Assembly: GCF_003945595.2 (NCBI RefSeq)
Contig: NW_024104422.1
Coordinates: forward strand, 195,743-259,742
Length of the DNA: 64,000 nucleotides
Source of the DNA: Pipra filicauda
Lineage: Eukaryota > Chordata > Aves > Passeriformes > Pipridae
Reading direction: 5' to 3'
Part shown: positions 37,038 to 51,143 of the stretch, piece after piece
Numbering within the stretch: position 1 is the stretch's first letter
Layout: each line of letters starts with the position of its first letter
Made by a program: the position numbers and the translations under genes
Notes under the pieces: model-generated
The model's database searches: none
What the model was told of the DNA's origin: nothing
What the model saw: only the letters and a program-made list of their open reading frames with translations

Positions 37038-39768
37038 GTCTGTATAGCTGGATCTCACCCCTGGACTCTTCCCCCAGTCACCATCACTCAGGACCCCTTT
37101 ATTCTTCTGTGCTGAGAGCACTAAAATTAAGGAGGTCTTAAACACAACCAGCAAGGGCAATTCAAATACCATGCTTAATAGACTTCATGTCTTGATAAAA
37201 TTGCATGATAAGAATAGAATTAAATTTCAAAACATTCATGGTTAGATGATTAATCATTTCTAAACAGAAAATAAGGTATCTGACAAAGAGCAGAAAAAAA
37301 TCCCTTTACATTTCAAAATTGTATGCAAAAGACAGCTGCAATCCCAATTAATAATAGTTTTTTGAACTAGTGTTATCCCACCCTATATCTGGTTAGAGCT
37401 AAGACAGAGGGCTTTATACAAGTGGCAGTTTTTAGATACAGCCTCTGTCAGCCTCCTCTCAAAGACCTTCAGTACAGTCTGTTTGAGAGCATCTCCTATG
37501 AACAGAAAGCTTTCATGAGATTTATACTAAATCCATCTTGCTGTAGTATATGCCACATTCAAATCTGGTCTGTCAAGGAAATGGTGTGTATATCAGTTCC
37601 TACCTCCTTATATAAGTTTTGTGTATTTTCTAAAAACCTTATAGTCATTGTCAAGCTTCTCTAGGCAGAAGAATAAGTTTCTCAAAGGTCCTATTGTCCA
37701 GCCTGCCGATCATTTTCATTGCTCCCAGTTATAATATTTCTTTCTCTTGAAACATTATTACCCCAAACTGGACACAGTACTCCCACTGAGGTTTTATCGG
37801 ATTACTTTGTGTGCCTTGAAAGTTACATTCCTGCTTATACATACCAAGATAGTATTTGCTTTCTTGCAAGAGGGTAACACTGCTGACTAATGCTGTGCCT
37901 GTGTGCTGAAATAACATCTCTACCCTTCTCTATAAAGCTGCTCCTGTTCCCCATCCTTTACTTATGCACTATATCCTTCCTGTATTTGAGCCTAAGTGAA
38001 CTTGTCACTAATAATTTTCATATTGAATTTGTTTTGTCTCAATACTTTCCCTCATTTTACAAGATAATTCAGTCCTAACTCAGTCTGCTCTACCCACAGC
38101 AACCTACTCTCACGGTATGATCTCCCAAGCAGGTTTGCAGATCTACACAGCAATATCCTCCTCGGAGTCACATTTCCCGAGCTCATCCATGTCACAACGT
38201 CATGTTGACTCCTGGCTAAGGTCAGAAGAAGGTTCTGTGTTAACTTGTTGAAAGCAGATCACTGCATCTTTTCCTGAGGAGGTGTGCTCTGCCCACGATG
38301 ACTCTGAAATTGCTTGAATCTCTGAGAGTTATTTGCTCTAGCTGATCTAAAAGCCACGCATCATCGCTCCTCTTTGCACATTAACATTGGGCACCAGGAG
38401 AAAGGCCATCTGGACAAACTTCTGACTTGCTTTTCTGGATGCTTATTGCTATTTGTTTACTGTCCCTTTTGAAAAAATGCAATTCAGCTTTGAATGAAAT
38501 TTTTTTTCCACCACTAAAACTAATTAGCACTGACAGTGAGGGACAATGGGTTTGTTTCACTGACACACATTTCCAACTATTGCCTCAATTAAACTGATGT
38601 CATACACAACACTACATGAAAGTGGCCTAAATTTCAAAGAACTGATGTGAAGACTTTGTAGGGTTATTTCAGACTTGATGGCAATGTAATGAAAGAAATG
38701 CATAACTGTTGGTAGAAAACTGGATGGGATTCACGCTGCACTCTTTACTCAGCAAAGGCCTAGAGCATACATAAGAAAATGTTGGATTTATTTTTCAGGA
38801 GATAAAGTAAACAGGTAACTTGTTATTCCACTGCTAATAATACTATTTTAAAGAGGTCACCGTCTCTTCATATATATGGTCACACAAATGTATATATACT
38901 TATCTGCTGGAAGCCTTTTCTAAAGTATTCTCAATAAAAACAAGAACTTTTAAGAATGACAGATGTCACATACTGACATAGCATAACTGCTCTGCATTCC
39001 TTTGCCCATTTGCAACAGAGAAAATCCTTTCATAATTAAAAATTTAAGAAAGTAAAAGTCACTTTTTAACAGAAGTCAAATATGCTATTGTAAAGTAACT
39101 GCAACTGTGGGAATATACTTGTGCATTCTATGCTTATATAAAACATTGACTACCCAGGAAACTTTATTATTTTTCTAATTAAAGTTGTATGGTTATGAAA
39201 AATAAAACCCACTGTTCACTAGTGCCATGTAATCCTGGTTGGAATAAAAACTATACTTAACCATGAAAGTTGTAATAAAAACAGTCACCCCTGATGGCAA
39301 AACCTGAATTCTAGCAGATGACTTCATTTCTAAAGACAGAAATCTGGATCTCCATATGTAGCACAAAGAATCCCTATACAGACTGTTCCTAACTAGTACT
39401 TGACTACGAAGTTTGTTTTCAATCTTCCCCTTTGCTGCTGCTCCAGGGTTATTCCACTGTTATGACAGAGTTGTCACTGGCCACAAAGACCTTTCATTTT
39501 GGTGAAAGTAAAAATGAAATAATTGCATATTTTTTAACCAGTATGTACAAAGACACACTTTCGTTGTGAGACCTAGTATCTTCTGCAAGAAAAAACTCAA
39601 AACACATTTATAATGCAAAAGTCAAAACCACCTAAGCTGTTATTTGCAAGCCTAAATCCAGAGTTACATATATTTAAAGTGGATCAACTTAGTATGCAAG
39701 TTGGTAAAAGCTTAGATACCTATTTGAATCAGCTTAAAATGAAAAGGAAAATTCAATTTTTTCTTTTC

Positions 39769-39781
39769 GGGGGGGGGGGGG
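39769..39781. repeat. G13 homopolymer
   Basis: Thirteen consecutive G. The exact length is prone to sequencing error. Confidence 0.9.
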
Positions 39782-40394
39782 AACAACTTAAAATTTAAAC
39801 AGATGTAGCTGGAAAAAAATAAACAATCATTCTTCTCTCTAGACACAGGTCCCTCTTTGATCCAGCTGGCATGCTGACTACATTCATATATTGACTTAAT
39901 TGTACCACATATTGATTTAACATCAAATTTCTAAAGTTGAGAGCTGGCTGAAATCACAAGTAGATTAGTTTAAAAAACCTCAATTCAACATTTTCTGTGC
40001 TACCAGTGAACTTAACTCTCTGGTCTATTTTGACTTAAACAGGACATGACTGAAATTATTAATCTAGTATGAAAATAACATTAACTGAAGGAGCAGTCCA
40101 TGGTCTTCATCTTTGTGAAATAATTTTAATTTGCATACTCAATTTTAAAATTTCCATATTGCAGCAGAACTTTGAAAGTAGAGTTCAGACTCTGCTCAGA
40201 CCTGTTCTCCATTCTCCCTTTAGCAAACATATAATTTTACTAGAGAATTTAACACTAAAAACTCAGGAAACATCCCAGTTAAGTTCATCCTAACTCTCTC
40301 TTTCTGTGCATATGGAATATGAGACAGTCTTAAGTTCACAGTCATGTGTCTCAAATGCAATACATTACAGATTCATTTTTACACACATCTCCTC

Positions 40395-40411
40395 TTTTTT
40401 TTTTTTTTTTT
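40395..40411. repeat. T17 homopolymer
   Basis: Seventeen T residues with no adjoining element recognised. Confidence 0.9.
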
Positions 40412-42492
40412 AAGGATTTAAGACTCCTAATTGTGACAGACATGAAATTACTCCCAGCTTAAAACAAAGAATACAGAGTTTGCTGTCTGAATTCCTGCAA
40501 TGCTAAAGTGTGGACCAATCAGAGAATGAACAGAAGAACAATTTAAAAGACGTCTTGAAGATCTTCCTTACAAGAGGAAGGTGAACTCCTGAAACTTGAC
40601 CTTTTATCTGCACTGAATATAAGTGGGAACAATGGGTCCATACCCTCACTAAAGGATGAAAATTTTTGGTCATCTACTGGGGTAGTAGACAATGGAAAAG
40701 GTTACAGCAGAAGAGGTTAAATCTTTATTAGATATTTGGAAAGAACATCTCAAGAACATTCACTTCTTCTTCCCCTCACCAACAGGATGTAGTAAGGCTG
40801 AGGTGGAAAATGGGTAGGACTTAGCAGCTAGAAGTGTATTTTCCCTACTGCTCTTCAGTGGGATATCACATCTGACAAACCCATGGAATTTCTGACTCCA
40901 GCCAATTCCATGTACCTGGACTTTGCCCTACTGTGTTGGAAGATAAAGCCACAAGAGCCATTATTGCACACCTCTTCTTGCCTCCTCTTAATGTTCTGAA
41001 TTTTAATTCCCGAATTTGTTTTGTTCATTGACTCCTTGCTATGACTCCCCACCACGACTTCCCACACCCAATGATGAGTAAAGCAAAATAATTTTTAAGG
41101 ATTAAGCAAAGTAAATGTCCCAGTCAACAATTCAAGAGCACATATTTGTTGCACAGGTGATCTCTGATTTGTCAGGCACACATTAACTCATTTTTTTTCT
41201 GCCTCCAGCAGGTTACTATTTACTTCTCCAGTTCAAGTAAATGTTTCTTCTTTATTTAGGCTGGATTTTGGGATAGGATAAGGCTAAGCAATAAAAAATT
41301 CCTGCAGAAGAAGCCAAGAAAATAGCAACTCTATAACTATTGTAAGAATGTGCAATCTTAGCTGCAATTAAATGAAGAATGGGGGTGGTATGGGGGATGA
41401 CCTGTACCATATGATTACCAGCTGGAAGAGAGAATCAATCCAGAGCAGTGTCTTGGAAAACAGCTTCCAACACTAGGAAATTCTTGCAATAATATCAAGA
41501 AAGGCCTCCTTTGGGAAAATACTTTCTGCATCCACAAATTTATATGATTGTATTACATTATATCACGAACGCTTGTAAGAAGTGACACAAATGAGTAATT
41601 GCAGAAAGTGTCAAGTGCTGGTTTTGGTATGACCACTATGAACTGAATGTAATCTAATTTCACTCCTACTGTTTTGTAATATGCTCACAGCCCTGATTAG
41701 TGCTCTCTGAGTGACCTGGCATGCTTCAGCATTCATGAAATTTCCAGTATAATAATTCACTTCCGAATATTTCTGAGTTAGCTTTACGGCCCATTTGACT
41801 TAAAAATACACGTATCACTCGTGTGCAAATCCTTTAAATAGCTTTTCCTCCTAATAAACAGATTTTGAATATTTTCAAAAAGAAAAACACACTCCCCTCC
41901 CAAATCCTCACTATTCTGTTTTCTCTTTATTAAGTACTAATTTTTTTTCTGAGATCAGATCCAACTGCATGTATGTTTTAAAAACAGTAGTCTGTCATAT
42001 AAAAAGTGGATTCAGCTTTTTTCTCTTCTAATAGGAAGATGAGTAGGCCATTTATCCATCTGAAAACTCATCTTTTAGCATTTGATTGTAGATTTATTCC
42101 ACATTGTGTCTAGTTGATAGTAAATCTATTCTTCTACATCAGAGTTTAATCCAATGAGCCTTGGTATCTTCATATACCAGCAATGCTTTCCTCCTCAAAC
42201 ATGTCCAAGGAGAATTCAGTCAAAATTCACTTATTCATCCATAGCATGAAAATTCTCCTTAATGTTTTTTGAAATCAAGCATTATTTCTCAAAGCACCTG
42301 TTTTCTCCACAATGAAAAATAGCACATTTTTTCACCAACAATGCAATGACACTGTCCTTCAGGGGAGATAATCTATTTGTAATGTACTCTGTTCTCCAGT
42401 GTTATGTATACAACATTTTCTTAGTTCACTGGGAACTGACTTTCTGCATTATATAAGCTGATTACCACCACATTTTTCATGTTCTAAGTAGA

Positions 42493-42510
42493 AATAACAA
42501 TAACAATAAC
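42493..42510. repeat. (AATAAC)3 microsatellite
   Basis: Three perfect hexamer units. Confidence 0.9.
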
Positions 42511-43184
42511 TAAAATTGCTTAGATACATTCTAAATTTTATTTCCCTGCATTTAAATGCAGTTAAAAAAGTAAAGACTCATCTTTCAAAATATAAAAAGG
42601 AATGTATATAAAATGATAAAAAAATTCTACTCCACATATGTGTAGATCTCTGAGAGCCCTCATGCATTATTCAGTAGATGAAAGAGAAGGAAGAACCTGG
42701 AAGAGGACAGGGGAAAGCATTGTTTTGTGAATTAACTATTTCAAGCTGCTTAATCCTTAGCTCAGAACACTGTGTTCTTATGAAGGGGAATCTGCTGCAA
42801 ATTAAAATCTTGTCTGCTGCTTTTGAAAATGAAAAACTTGAGAATACTTATAAAGTGGAGCCACCTTCTTTCCCATTTTATTGATCTGAAAATGAGTCAC
42901 ATTTCAAATGCTTATTCCCACGTGTCATCCAGAAGACCACCCAAAGTTACTACATTTTGAGCAAACTCTCAGTTCTTCAAACCTGCAGCAGTCCCCTGCA
43001 CTCATCCCCTCCTGACCCAGTCTATTTAGCTCTCAAACACAAGTGTTAAACAGGACAAAGAGCCACGTGCTCCAGCTTCTTATAAAACAAGGAAAGTGGG
43101 GGAAAAAGCCCCCATATTTTCAAGGTGCATTTATTAAAAAAGATTGGTAAGAAATATAAGAATTTCCATTAAAACAAGAATATG

Positions 43185-43196
43185 CCCCCCCCCCCC
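43185..43196. repeat. C12 homopolymer
   Basis: Twelve consecutive C; length may be uncertain in raw reads. Confidence 0.9.
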
Positions 43197-46100
43197 AGCA
43201 GCACCCAAAAGTCCAGCATCATAAGTTCTGCTACAAGGACAGAGGCCACAGGATTCCACTTGAGCTGATCTCAACAGGTGGTACAACTCTGCCAACATTT
43301 TCAATTAATAGAGATCATCAGGTGACAAGGGAATTAAATCTTAAGCGCTTGCAAAACTACAGTTATGTCTTATTTCTGGACTATTACTCATCTAGAAATG
43401 CAGACAGGACCATCAGGTGGTTAAAAAGAGTTAGGCTTTTGGAAAAAAAAAAACAAAACCACAAAAACTTTACATCATATTCCACTATATTGTGGGTTTG
43501 TTTCCAATAAATGCCTACATTGTATTCCCAAACCTGCTCAGACCAAATAAAATATATGTTTATGTTTTCTCCTTTCCCACTAGGACATACACTGAACTGC
43601 CAGTAAATTCAGCAAAAGCCATTTCCTCTCTTTGTCAGGTTTTCTCCTTGACTCAGGTTTTCCCATTTGCTTGCATTCAGGGATAGCAACTTAAAACAGA
43701 CTTGGTACTGGAGCATGTTGCACACAGAAAACCTCTTAAAACACAAGAAGGAATCACTGGTTGATAATTCCTGAAATGAAAGTAAGTTGATTTATCTGAG
43801 AATATTCTGCTTCCATCTAAAACATTTGCCATGTTGATACCAGCCTTCTAGTTCTAAACACTGTTTCTAGCAAGCTAAGAAGCAAAGCTGTGTGCATTTT
43901 ATTCCTTTCGAGTCAAAGAAGTTAGCAGATTATAACTTTAAAGGTTTTTTTGATCCAGTACATTCCGTCTCCCTGAAGTGGAATTATTAACCATGTTTAC
44001 TCTCTGCTGTGAAGGGAGAAACTAGTATTTCACACTGGCTTCAGGTGACCCAGCAGAAATCAGACAGGACCTCTATATTAGAAAACCATAGATGTTAGAA
44101 ACCAAAATGTGCTAGTGTGAGATTTAAACAACTGCAAATGAAGCACTGCTCAGTCCTGAGAACACACGTCGTTGTTACTCAGCTACTCTGTGAAAGTCAC
44201 AGAGTTTAGAAAGGCCCTCATCTTTTGAGGTCTTTTATTTCAAATCAGAAATTATAAAACTAACCTTCAAATATAAAGCAGTCTTCCACTCAGTTTGCAG
44301 AAAAATACACTATTCTTATGCTAATCCTGAAACCCTGTTCACTCCAAGATCATGTATTGCTCCTTAAATCTAGACACAACAATATATTTTCGGAGGGTGG
44401 AGGGGAGTGTTGTTGGGTGGATTTTTTTGTTTCTTACACAGTACAAAAGAAAACAGCACATCCCTCCATCCCAGCTGAATCCTCCTGACACCTCTCCACT
44501 TCATTCACAGAAATCTGATTTGAATTACATCTGCTACAAGGCATAAATGATGATGGCAACAGACACTATGCTTTTTTTGTGAGATAATTTTTGAATTTAC
44601 GGGTAGATGTCAGACAGATGTACCCTCACTTGCAACTAAATCATTCCTACTCTGACTGTGGATCAACAGAAAGCTACACATTCAATATACAAGGAAAGGA
44701 GCATCACTGACTGTTGCAGTGGGAGCATAATAATCTACCTGGCTTTTTATTTCTCAAATAAAAAAAAAGGAAATAAAGGTGCCAAGGAAATAGTCTCTGA
44801 ATATTCTGTGACAGTAATTAAACAGGAGATCTTGTGATCCTGTCATAAGATTTTTATTAAACTAATATGTAATTGCAAATATCACAAAAGAATGTAGGAG
44901 AATTAGAAAAGGGATTGAGTGGCAAGATAACAATGATAACAGGTAATGGAAATCGTTAGTGTATAAAAAGTAAAAACAGAGATTAAAAACCAGTGTGTTT
45001 CCTTATCTGGAAAGAAACATTATAATGGATGTATGATAGGTGTATATAAAATCATAGACAGTCTGCCAAAAGCAAAGCAGCAGCAATTATTTAGTGTTAT
45101 GTACAGGACAGGAGCAAGGAGCAGTCACTGTAGTTGTCCAGTAAAGGTTCAACAGGACTGGAGAAGAACGTTTTTGAGGGAGCCAAATAGAAATGGAACA
45201 AAAAGGGCAAATTTCAGAAAATCGTAACATTAATAACATCAAACATTTTTACTCAATTAATTACATTGTTATTAACTTGGGTTATTTAATCTATCTCTAT
45301 ATAACACACTTAGGCGTGACAGATATGAGTGTCCTAAACCATTCTTCCCTAATATGTTTCATGTGTTGGTTCACACACACACCTTCACTGTTGATGGTTC
45401 CCACTGTGAGCATAATTAGTTTATCTGTTGCCTAAGTAAGTTTAGCTTTTATCAATCCAGTCCAAAATATGCCTGGTATTGACTGAGGGGAAGAGATTCT
45501 ATATATATACATTTGCACCAACATTTAATTTATGAGATTGTAAGTGATCACTCAAAAAAATTTGAGAATTGACTACAATCTGTTATTACCAATAAAAGTG
45601 ATAATACAAAATGAGTGCTTATTATATTCTGATTAAAACAAAACCAGGTACATTCCAATTGTTGCCTTCAAAGAGTATCATTACTCATTCAGACTGAACC
45701 GCTGGAATGTGACTTAGTACAATTATTAATGAAAATTCTATGCAAAAAAACCATAAATCTAAATATTATCAAATACCTATCTGCTAGTCCTATTGGCAAC
45801 TAATTTGTTCTCAAAAATCAAATTGGATTCATGTAACCAAACTTCTGTGAGTATCTCCACAGGCCAGGAGCTGTGGCCAGCCCAATTTAGTAAATTTTTC
45901 AAGCCACGTCACTTAGCAGGCCAGATAAAACAAACTGAGACACTGCTTTGAATAATTCCTGTGAAGAAGAATCTTAGATGCTTATGCTTTCAGAGAGAAC
46001 ACTTATCTACTTGAAGCTTTTCCTCCCAACTCCCTTGTGTAGGCTTGCAGACAGTTTCACTCATTTGCCATCCTGCTCCATATGACAATTTTCCTGTGTT

Positions 46101-46345
46101 GTGGCAACAGTCCTGCATTTATGGGACCGTCTGCAGCTCTGCCTGCAGGAGAAGTGCCCTTTAACCCTATGGGACAGAGGCAGATTTGTAGGTCTCAGTC
46201 TTCACAGACTTTAAACTCATTTCTACAGCTGATTTACTGTAGAACTGGCTTTATTTGGGGGGGGGTGGAAGGTCTCTGAAGCCCAGTGCATGATTAATGG
46301 CTCTTGGTTTTAGCTTCTTGCCCCACACTCTTCTCCCCTCCCCTG

Positions 46346-46363
46346 CACATCACATCACATCAC
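46346..46363. repeat. (CACAT)n microsatellite
   Basis: Three full units plus cac. A related acatcacatcat stretch follows near 46415. Confidence 0.85.
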
Positions 46364-48943
46364 TTGCTGTAGCTGAGCTTTAAAATATTCTAGGGGCTGC
46401 ATTTTTTCCCCTACATCACATCATGTTTGATAGCAAACTTTAATGCCCTCTTTTTAAGTTACAGGAGGAGGCATTGACCAAAATATGTGTATCATTTTTG
46501 TCTTACATTCTGTATTTAGCATCCAAGTGGGAGAAGAACAGCTTGGCATGACTAGAGATGCACATCCAAACAGAACAATGTGCAAGGAACTTTTCACACT
46601 TCCCAAAAAACACTTTACAACTCATCAGAAATGCCAAGGAATTGCCAAACAATGTAATGCCAGGAATACCATATCAAATCTGTGGTCTTGCATACTTAAT
46701 AAAAGCTCTTTTAAATGCACAGCTCTACACATTCATAAAATCCACTGAAAATACAGAGAACTTAAAATCCACTGAACAGCATTTTCCACACTTGTTATCC
46801 TGAATCACTTCCATTGTTGTTTTCCAAGAAGGTCACACACAACCATGACCTCAGAATTCAGTGTAAAACTGACATTTTAATATAGGCTGAATGGGATAAA
46901 TTAACTATACATGAAATGTAATGGACTGCAAGTACTCCAAAGAGGACAATGCTTGAATTGTTTAACAACTTATCAGTCAGTGTTTTAACCTTTAAAGGCT
47001 GCTGTAGATAATGCCTTATCAACTAATAACGTATCTTTGTAGTAGACAGCATTTTGCTATTATTGTCTCTCTAAAACCAAATTTCAGCAGTACATATCCG
47101 ACAACTAATTTGTAGATGATAAACTTAGGTGAGATAAAAGAGGTAATGAACTATTTTAATGAGAGGAACTGAAACCTGAAATCAAGCATTGTTAAAATAC
47201 TATCATAAAAATTAAAGTGATGGTAACAGGAAACCGCTACAGAAAGACGACAGAAAAGCCAACTTTTCAAGCTGATATTAGCACATTTTCATTTTTTTGC
47301 CACTTGTTAAAACAACCTGTGTTTGGCAAGTTTGGTTGTGATGGGACTTGAGAACTTGCTGCTCTAATATAAACCAGGTATCCTACCAAAAAGCAACTGC
47401 AAGTCGGGCTTCCATGGAAATGTACCTTACACATGAAAGTCCAGAACCCTAAGAATTCTATTTAAAAGACATATTCATTATTGTCATGAAATATGCAGCA
47501 TTTCAGGATAGCACATATTTAATGTGTGCTTAACTCTCACAGAATTGGTTGAAAATGGTGATATTGTTTTGTTTATTAGTTTATACTCTGAATGCTTTTA
47601 TTTTTATTTAAATGAGTGGGCTTATATGTAAAGGTAGAAGCACAAACCCCTTGTGAAGTTAAGCAGTGTAGGTTACAGAAACAGTGAACAGAAAAACAAG
47701 TAGAATAAGTAGAGGGAGAGCTACACTGGTGGCTGGCAGGGGGGCTAGACTGGCTCATCCTGATGACATGCTTAAGTGGAAATCTGAAAATTTCCAAGGA
47801 AACCTGGAAATTCTAAAGCAGATCTAGTTTGGCACAGAAAAATAATGAGCCAGTCTCCAGCTCCCTGCCAGTAATCCTGGCCTAGAAAAGGGTCCACTTT
47901 AAGCTCAGCAACACAAAGCAGGAGGTGTCTCATAAACACAGGTGATGTATCCAGTGGCTGAAAGCACATTCTTTGTGAAAACTTCAGAGACTTCAGTGTC
48001 CTAACAGCAACATTCACAATAGCATGGTCATTCTTTATGCAATTTTTGGCAAATGAATTTTGAAAAATCCTGTAATTTTCAAAGCATGGACACCTGCAAA
48101 CTTTCTGAAAACAAGACTCTTAATCTGCACCACAAGTTAAAATCCTTCATATAATAATAAATATAATAAGCAACTGGAATATTTAAATGTTTAAATCTGT
48201 CTTGGCTTAAACAAACAACAATTTTGTTTTACTTACTCCAAATTTAGTTACTTTATTTGCTTATCATAACATAGTGTAAGTTCGACTCTTCAACCACACA
48301 CAGTGCATCAAAACCAATGTAAAAGAATTAAAGAAGAAAAAGAAATTAGAATGAATTATAAAAGAAAACAGGAGATTTCTGTTTAGCCACTTAAAAGTAA
48401 CTTGCTCATGTTGTGGACTCTCAATAAGCTGTTTCAAGCTTGACTTTGTTTCTGAAACATGTTCTGTAACTACCCATTTGTTGTTACCTCTGTTACTCTA
48501 AAGCAGACAGGGGCAAGAGGGAGGAAACAGATCCTCTCAGAAGGAAAACTTCCAGAGTTTCCTGGTATTTTCCAACTTCCTTCTCAAGTAGCTGATTCAA
48601 AAATTGGAAGGGATTTTTTGCTGTGTAAGAGCCTAAGTGTGCCACCTGTAGTCAGAAAAACATGTTAAATCACATATACTTTAGTGGACCATTTGTGAAA
48701 ATAATATGACCATGTGAGAAATCTCACCTTGAGAAAACATCTTTTTTTACGATAACTCAAACAAAATCTAACTTTTAAACACATGAATCCAATTTCTGAA
48801 TAGGGATCTACTCAGGATAGAGACCTAAATTCCTTCCCTTTAAGGGTGGAATGTCACACTAAATAATATTCCCCAAACAAATTTTTAGTAACACTCATTT
48901 TAAAACTTGAGCAAAAATGAGATTCTGGTTTAAGGAGGAAGGA

Positions 48944-48969
48944 GGGAGGCCAGGGAGGGAGAAGGAGGG
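48944..48969 (+). other. canonical G-quadruplex motif
   Basis: GGG runs at 48944-48946, 48953-48955, 48957-48959 and 48967-48969 are separated by loops of 6, 1 and 7 bases. This satisfies the G3-N1-7 rule. It sits in a purine-rich tract starting near 48932. Folding is predicted from the motif only. Confidence 0.7.
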
Positions 48970-51143
48970 CAGGTTGGTTCTGCATAACCACTTCTTTATT
49001 AAAATACCCTGAAGTTATTTGTGTGGGCTTTAATTTATTTACTTCTGCTTTAGGAATTAACTTCAACAATCTAACAATCTTATATGACACATTGTTGTAC
49101 AACTACTACTGAAATGGAATAGAAAAATAAATCCTTTATTATAATAATATTATTTTACTTGCTTCTTTCTGGATTTTTTTCATGTAAGTTAGTGAAAATG
49201 TTCCCTGGATATCTAAAAGCTGGTGGGTTACATAAGGAGACATTTCCACACTTCATGTGGGGAAGTGACTTCCAAGTTAAACCAGTAAATTGAAAATCTA
49301 GCTAAGCCTTTCACATTCAGGAACCATAGTGCATTGGTTGAGTGAAGAGTGAAAAACCAAATCATTACATACACTTATCAAGGAATGAGAAATTTAGCAT
49401 AGAGGAATCTCTTTTGCCCTTCATTTTATTTATAATTTTGCAGTAAAATTGTCAAGCTTTCCTGAATTCATTCCCAGAAAAGTAGTAGTAAGCTGAACGT
49501 AAGAACGCCTGCAAAGAGAACTCATTCAGGAGTTCTGAATGTCATAATTAGCAGACATTGAAATTTCATAGAAAATACAAGTACAACTCTGTAGACATGA
49601 TTTGCACCTCAAAGTACGAAAAAATGGCAAAGTTTGGAAATGATTCTGTGTTTCAATGAGAATGTTAATACTATCATTACTTAACATCAGTACAATTAAC
49701 TACATATGCAGGCACTATCCAGGAAAGATCCTTGTGGAGCTGGGGGGAAGAAACAATCCATTGCAGTGGCACCTAATCTTTGGATGAGATAGCTGAGTGT
49801 TACTGCAAAATAAACAATATTAATCACTGCTACGCAAACAATTCTGTGCAATTTACCTCAGAAAACATGAGCAGTAGTCTTACAGGTTATCTTTTACATT
49901 AATCTAAATGTTGTAACAGTCTTTCTAGCCTTTAGAACTCAACCTTTAGCAAGCTAATATGCAACATTTGTAATCTGATAGAAAAATCACGCTTTCACAC
50001 AAACACTGATTTCTACAAACCCTTCTCTTCTACTTCCATACAGCTTCCAAACACATCACCCTCTGAACAGAGCAACCATACCAACTTCATTAATTTTAGG
50101 AAATATACTCAAAGGTTTATAGCATACTGTAACACACATTTTAGGCTTTCACAACCACAAATATGAGTCTGATTATCAATACACATTTTTAGTACACAAG
50201 AGATATACTCTTTAGGCAAACACTGCACACCAATTCACCCTGACCAATATACCACTTTCTTTCCATTTTAACTGCACAGTTAACCCTTTATCTAATTCCT
50301 TCCAAATCACCATATTCATTCCCAAATCAACAGTTCCTTGGATATAATATAAACCAGCTTTTATTTTCCACAGATTTTGTTTTCCTCATGATGGATAAGT
50401 GGCAGAGGAATAGAGCATATCTACTTTAAACCATAGTGAAGTCCTGTAGTGATCTAGTCACAGTTTTGACTTCTTTGACTCACAACTGCTACACCCTTGG
50501 GAGAATAAAATATAACATTGTAAGCATCCCTACTTCTTAGCCAGCACGCATAGAGAAGACAGATAAAAAAAATCTTTATAAAGAGCATATTCAGATCAGA
50601 GTTACAAAAATAGTATTATTAGTTAAAGGATTAAATTACAGAGGAAAGTATATAAAGTAGAAAAGAAACAGAGGTAAAGAGAAAACATAGGAGCATTAGA
50701 GGTGACAAATCTCTTTGTGAAAAAAAAACAACTTCAGTAAAGTTATAGTGCTTCTTCCTCTGTGCCTTCCTTTCCCATATGGAAATATCTGGTTTAACCA
50801 TCCCTATGTCAGATCTTATGCTGTGTGACTATTCCCACATTTCTCTCTGCAGCCCTTCCTTGGTTTGGGAAGAACCGATGAGAAACTGTAGAGCTGCATT
50901 GGAGCTGGAAGGACAAGTTCTGCCAGTGCCCCAGAACATGAGGCCTAAACCCTCTTTCCATTCATCCTGCACCAGAACAATCTGCAATTGAACACAATGA
51001 CAAATGAGGGACATCTGCTTTGATGTACTTCCAGCATTCCACACCAATAGGAAATAATTTTTCATATTGCCAAACTCTGTCTATTGATAGAAAAGTTATC
51101 AAGTGTAAAAAACTCTGTCTGAGAAAGAAAAAGAAAGGGCTTG

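Larger units (their letters stand above)
35701..37137 (-). mobile_element. internally deleted CR1 LINE (5' UTR, ORF1 start and 3' end)
   Basis: A minus-strand CR1 non-LTR retrotransposon made of two blocks in the correct order. From 35701 to roughly 36270 is the 3' end: the ORF2 C-terminal coding region and 3' UTR, with tail-adjacent phrases such as atcacagatt, agaagggaccc and ggccattccctcaagtcc. From roughly 36270 to 37137 is the 5' end: a 5' UTR upstream of an ORF1-like reading frame. The reverse transcriptase and most of ORF2 are absent at the join. Most CR1 copies are 5' truncated, so keeping the 5' region while losing the middle is unusual. The 5' limit and the exact junction are estimates. 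An alternative is two independent insertions in the same orientation. Confidence 0.8.
37138..51143. other. long noncoding AT-rich stretch
   Basis: About 14 kb without a recognisable gene. No open frame reaches 90 codons, and none has a family signature. Simple sequence includes T17 at 40395-40411, G13 at 39769-39781, C12 at 43185-43196, (AATAAC)3 at 42493-42510, G9 at 46257-46265, (CACAT)n at 46346-46363 and a purine tract at 48934-48969. The stretch 41560-41830 is complex, non-repetitive sequence of the kind that sometimes proves conserved, but that cannot be judged here. Confidence 0.6.

Noticed and set aside
48280..48288. tRNA B-box-like gttcgactc
   Set aside because: The flanking bases do not form a T-stem, and no acceptor stem, A box or cloverleaf can be built around it.
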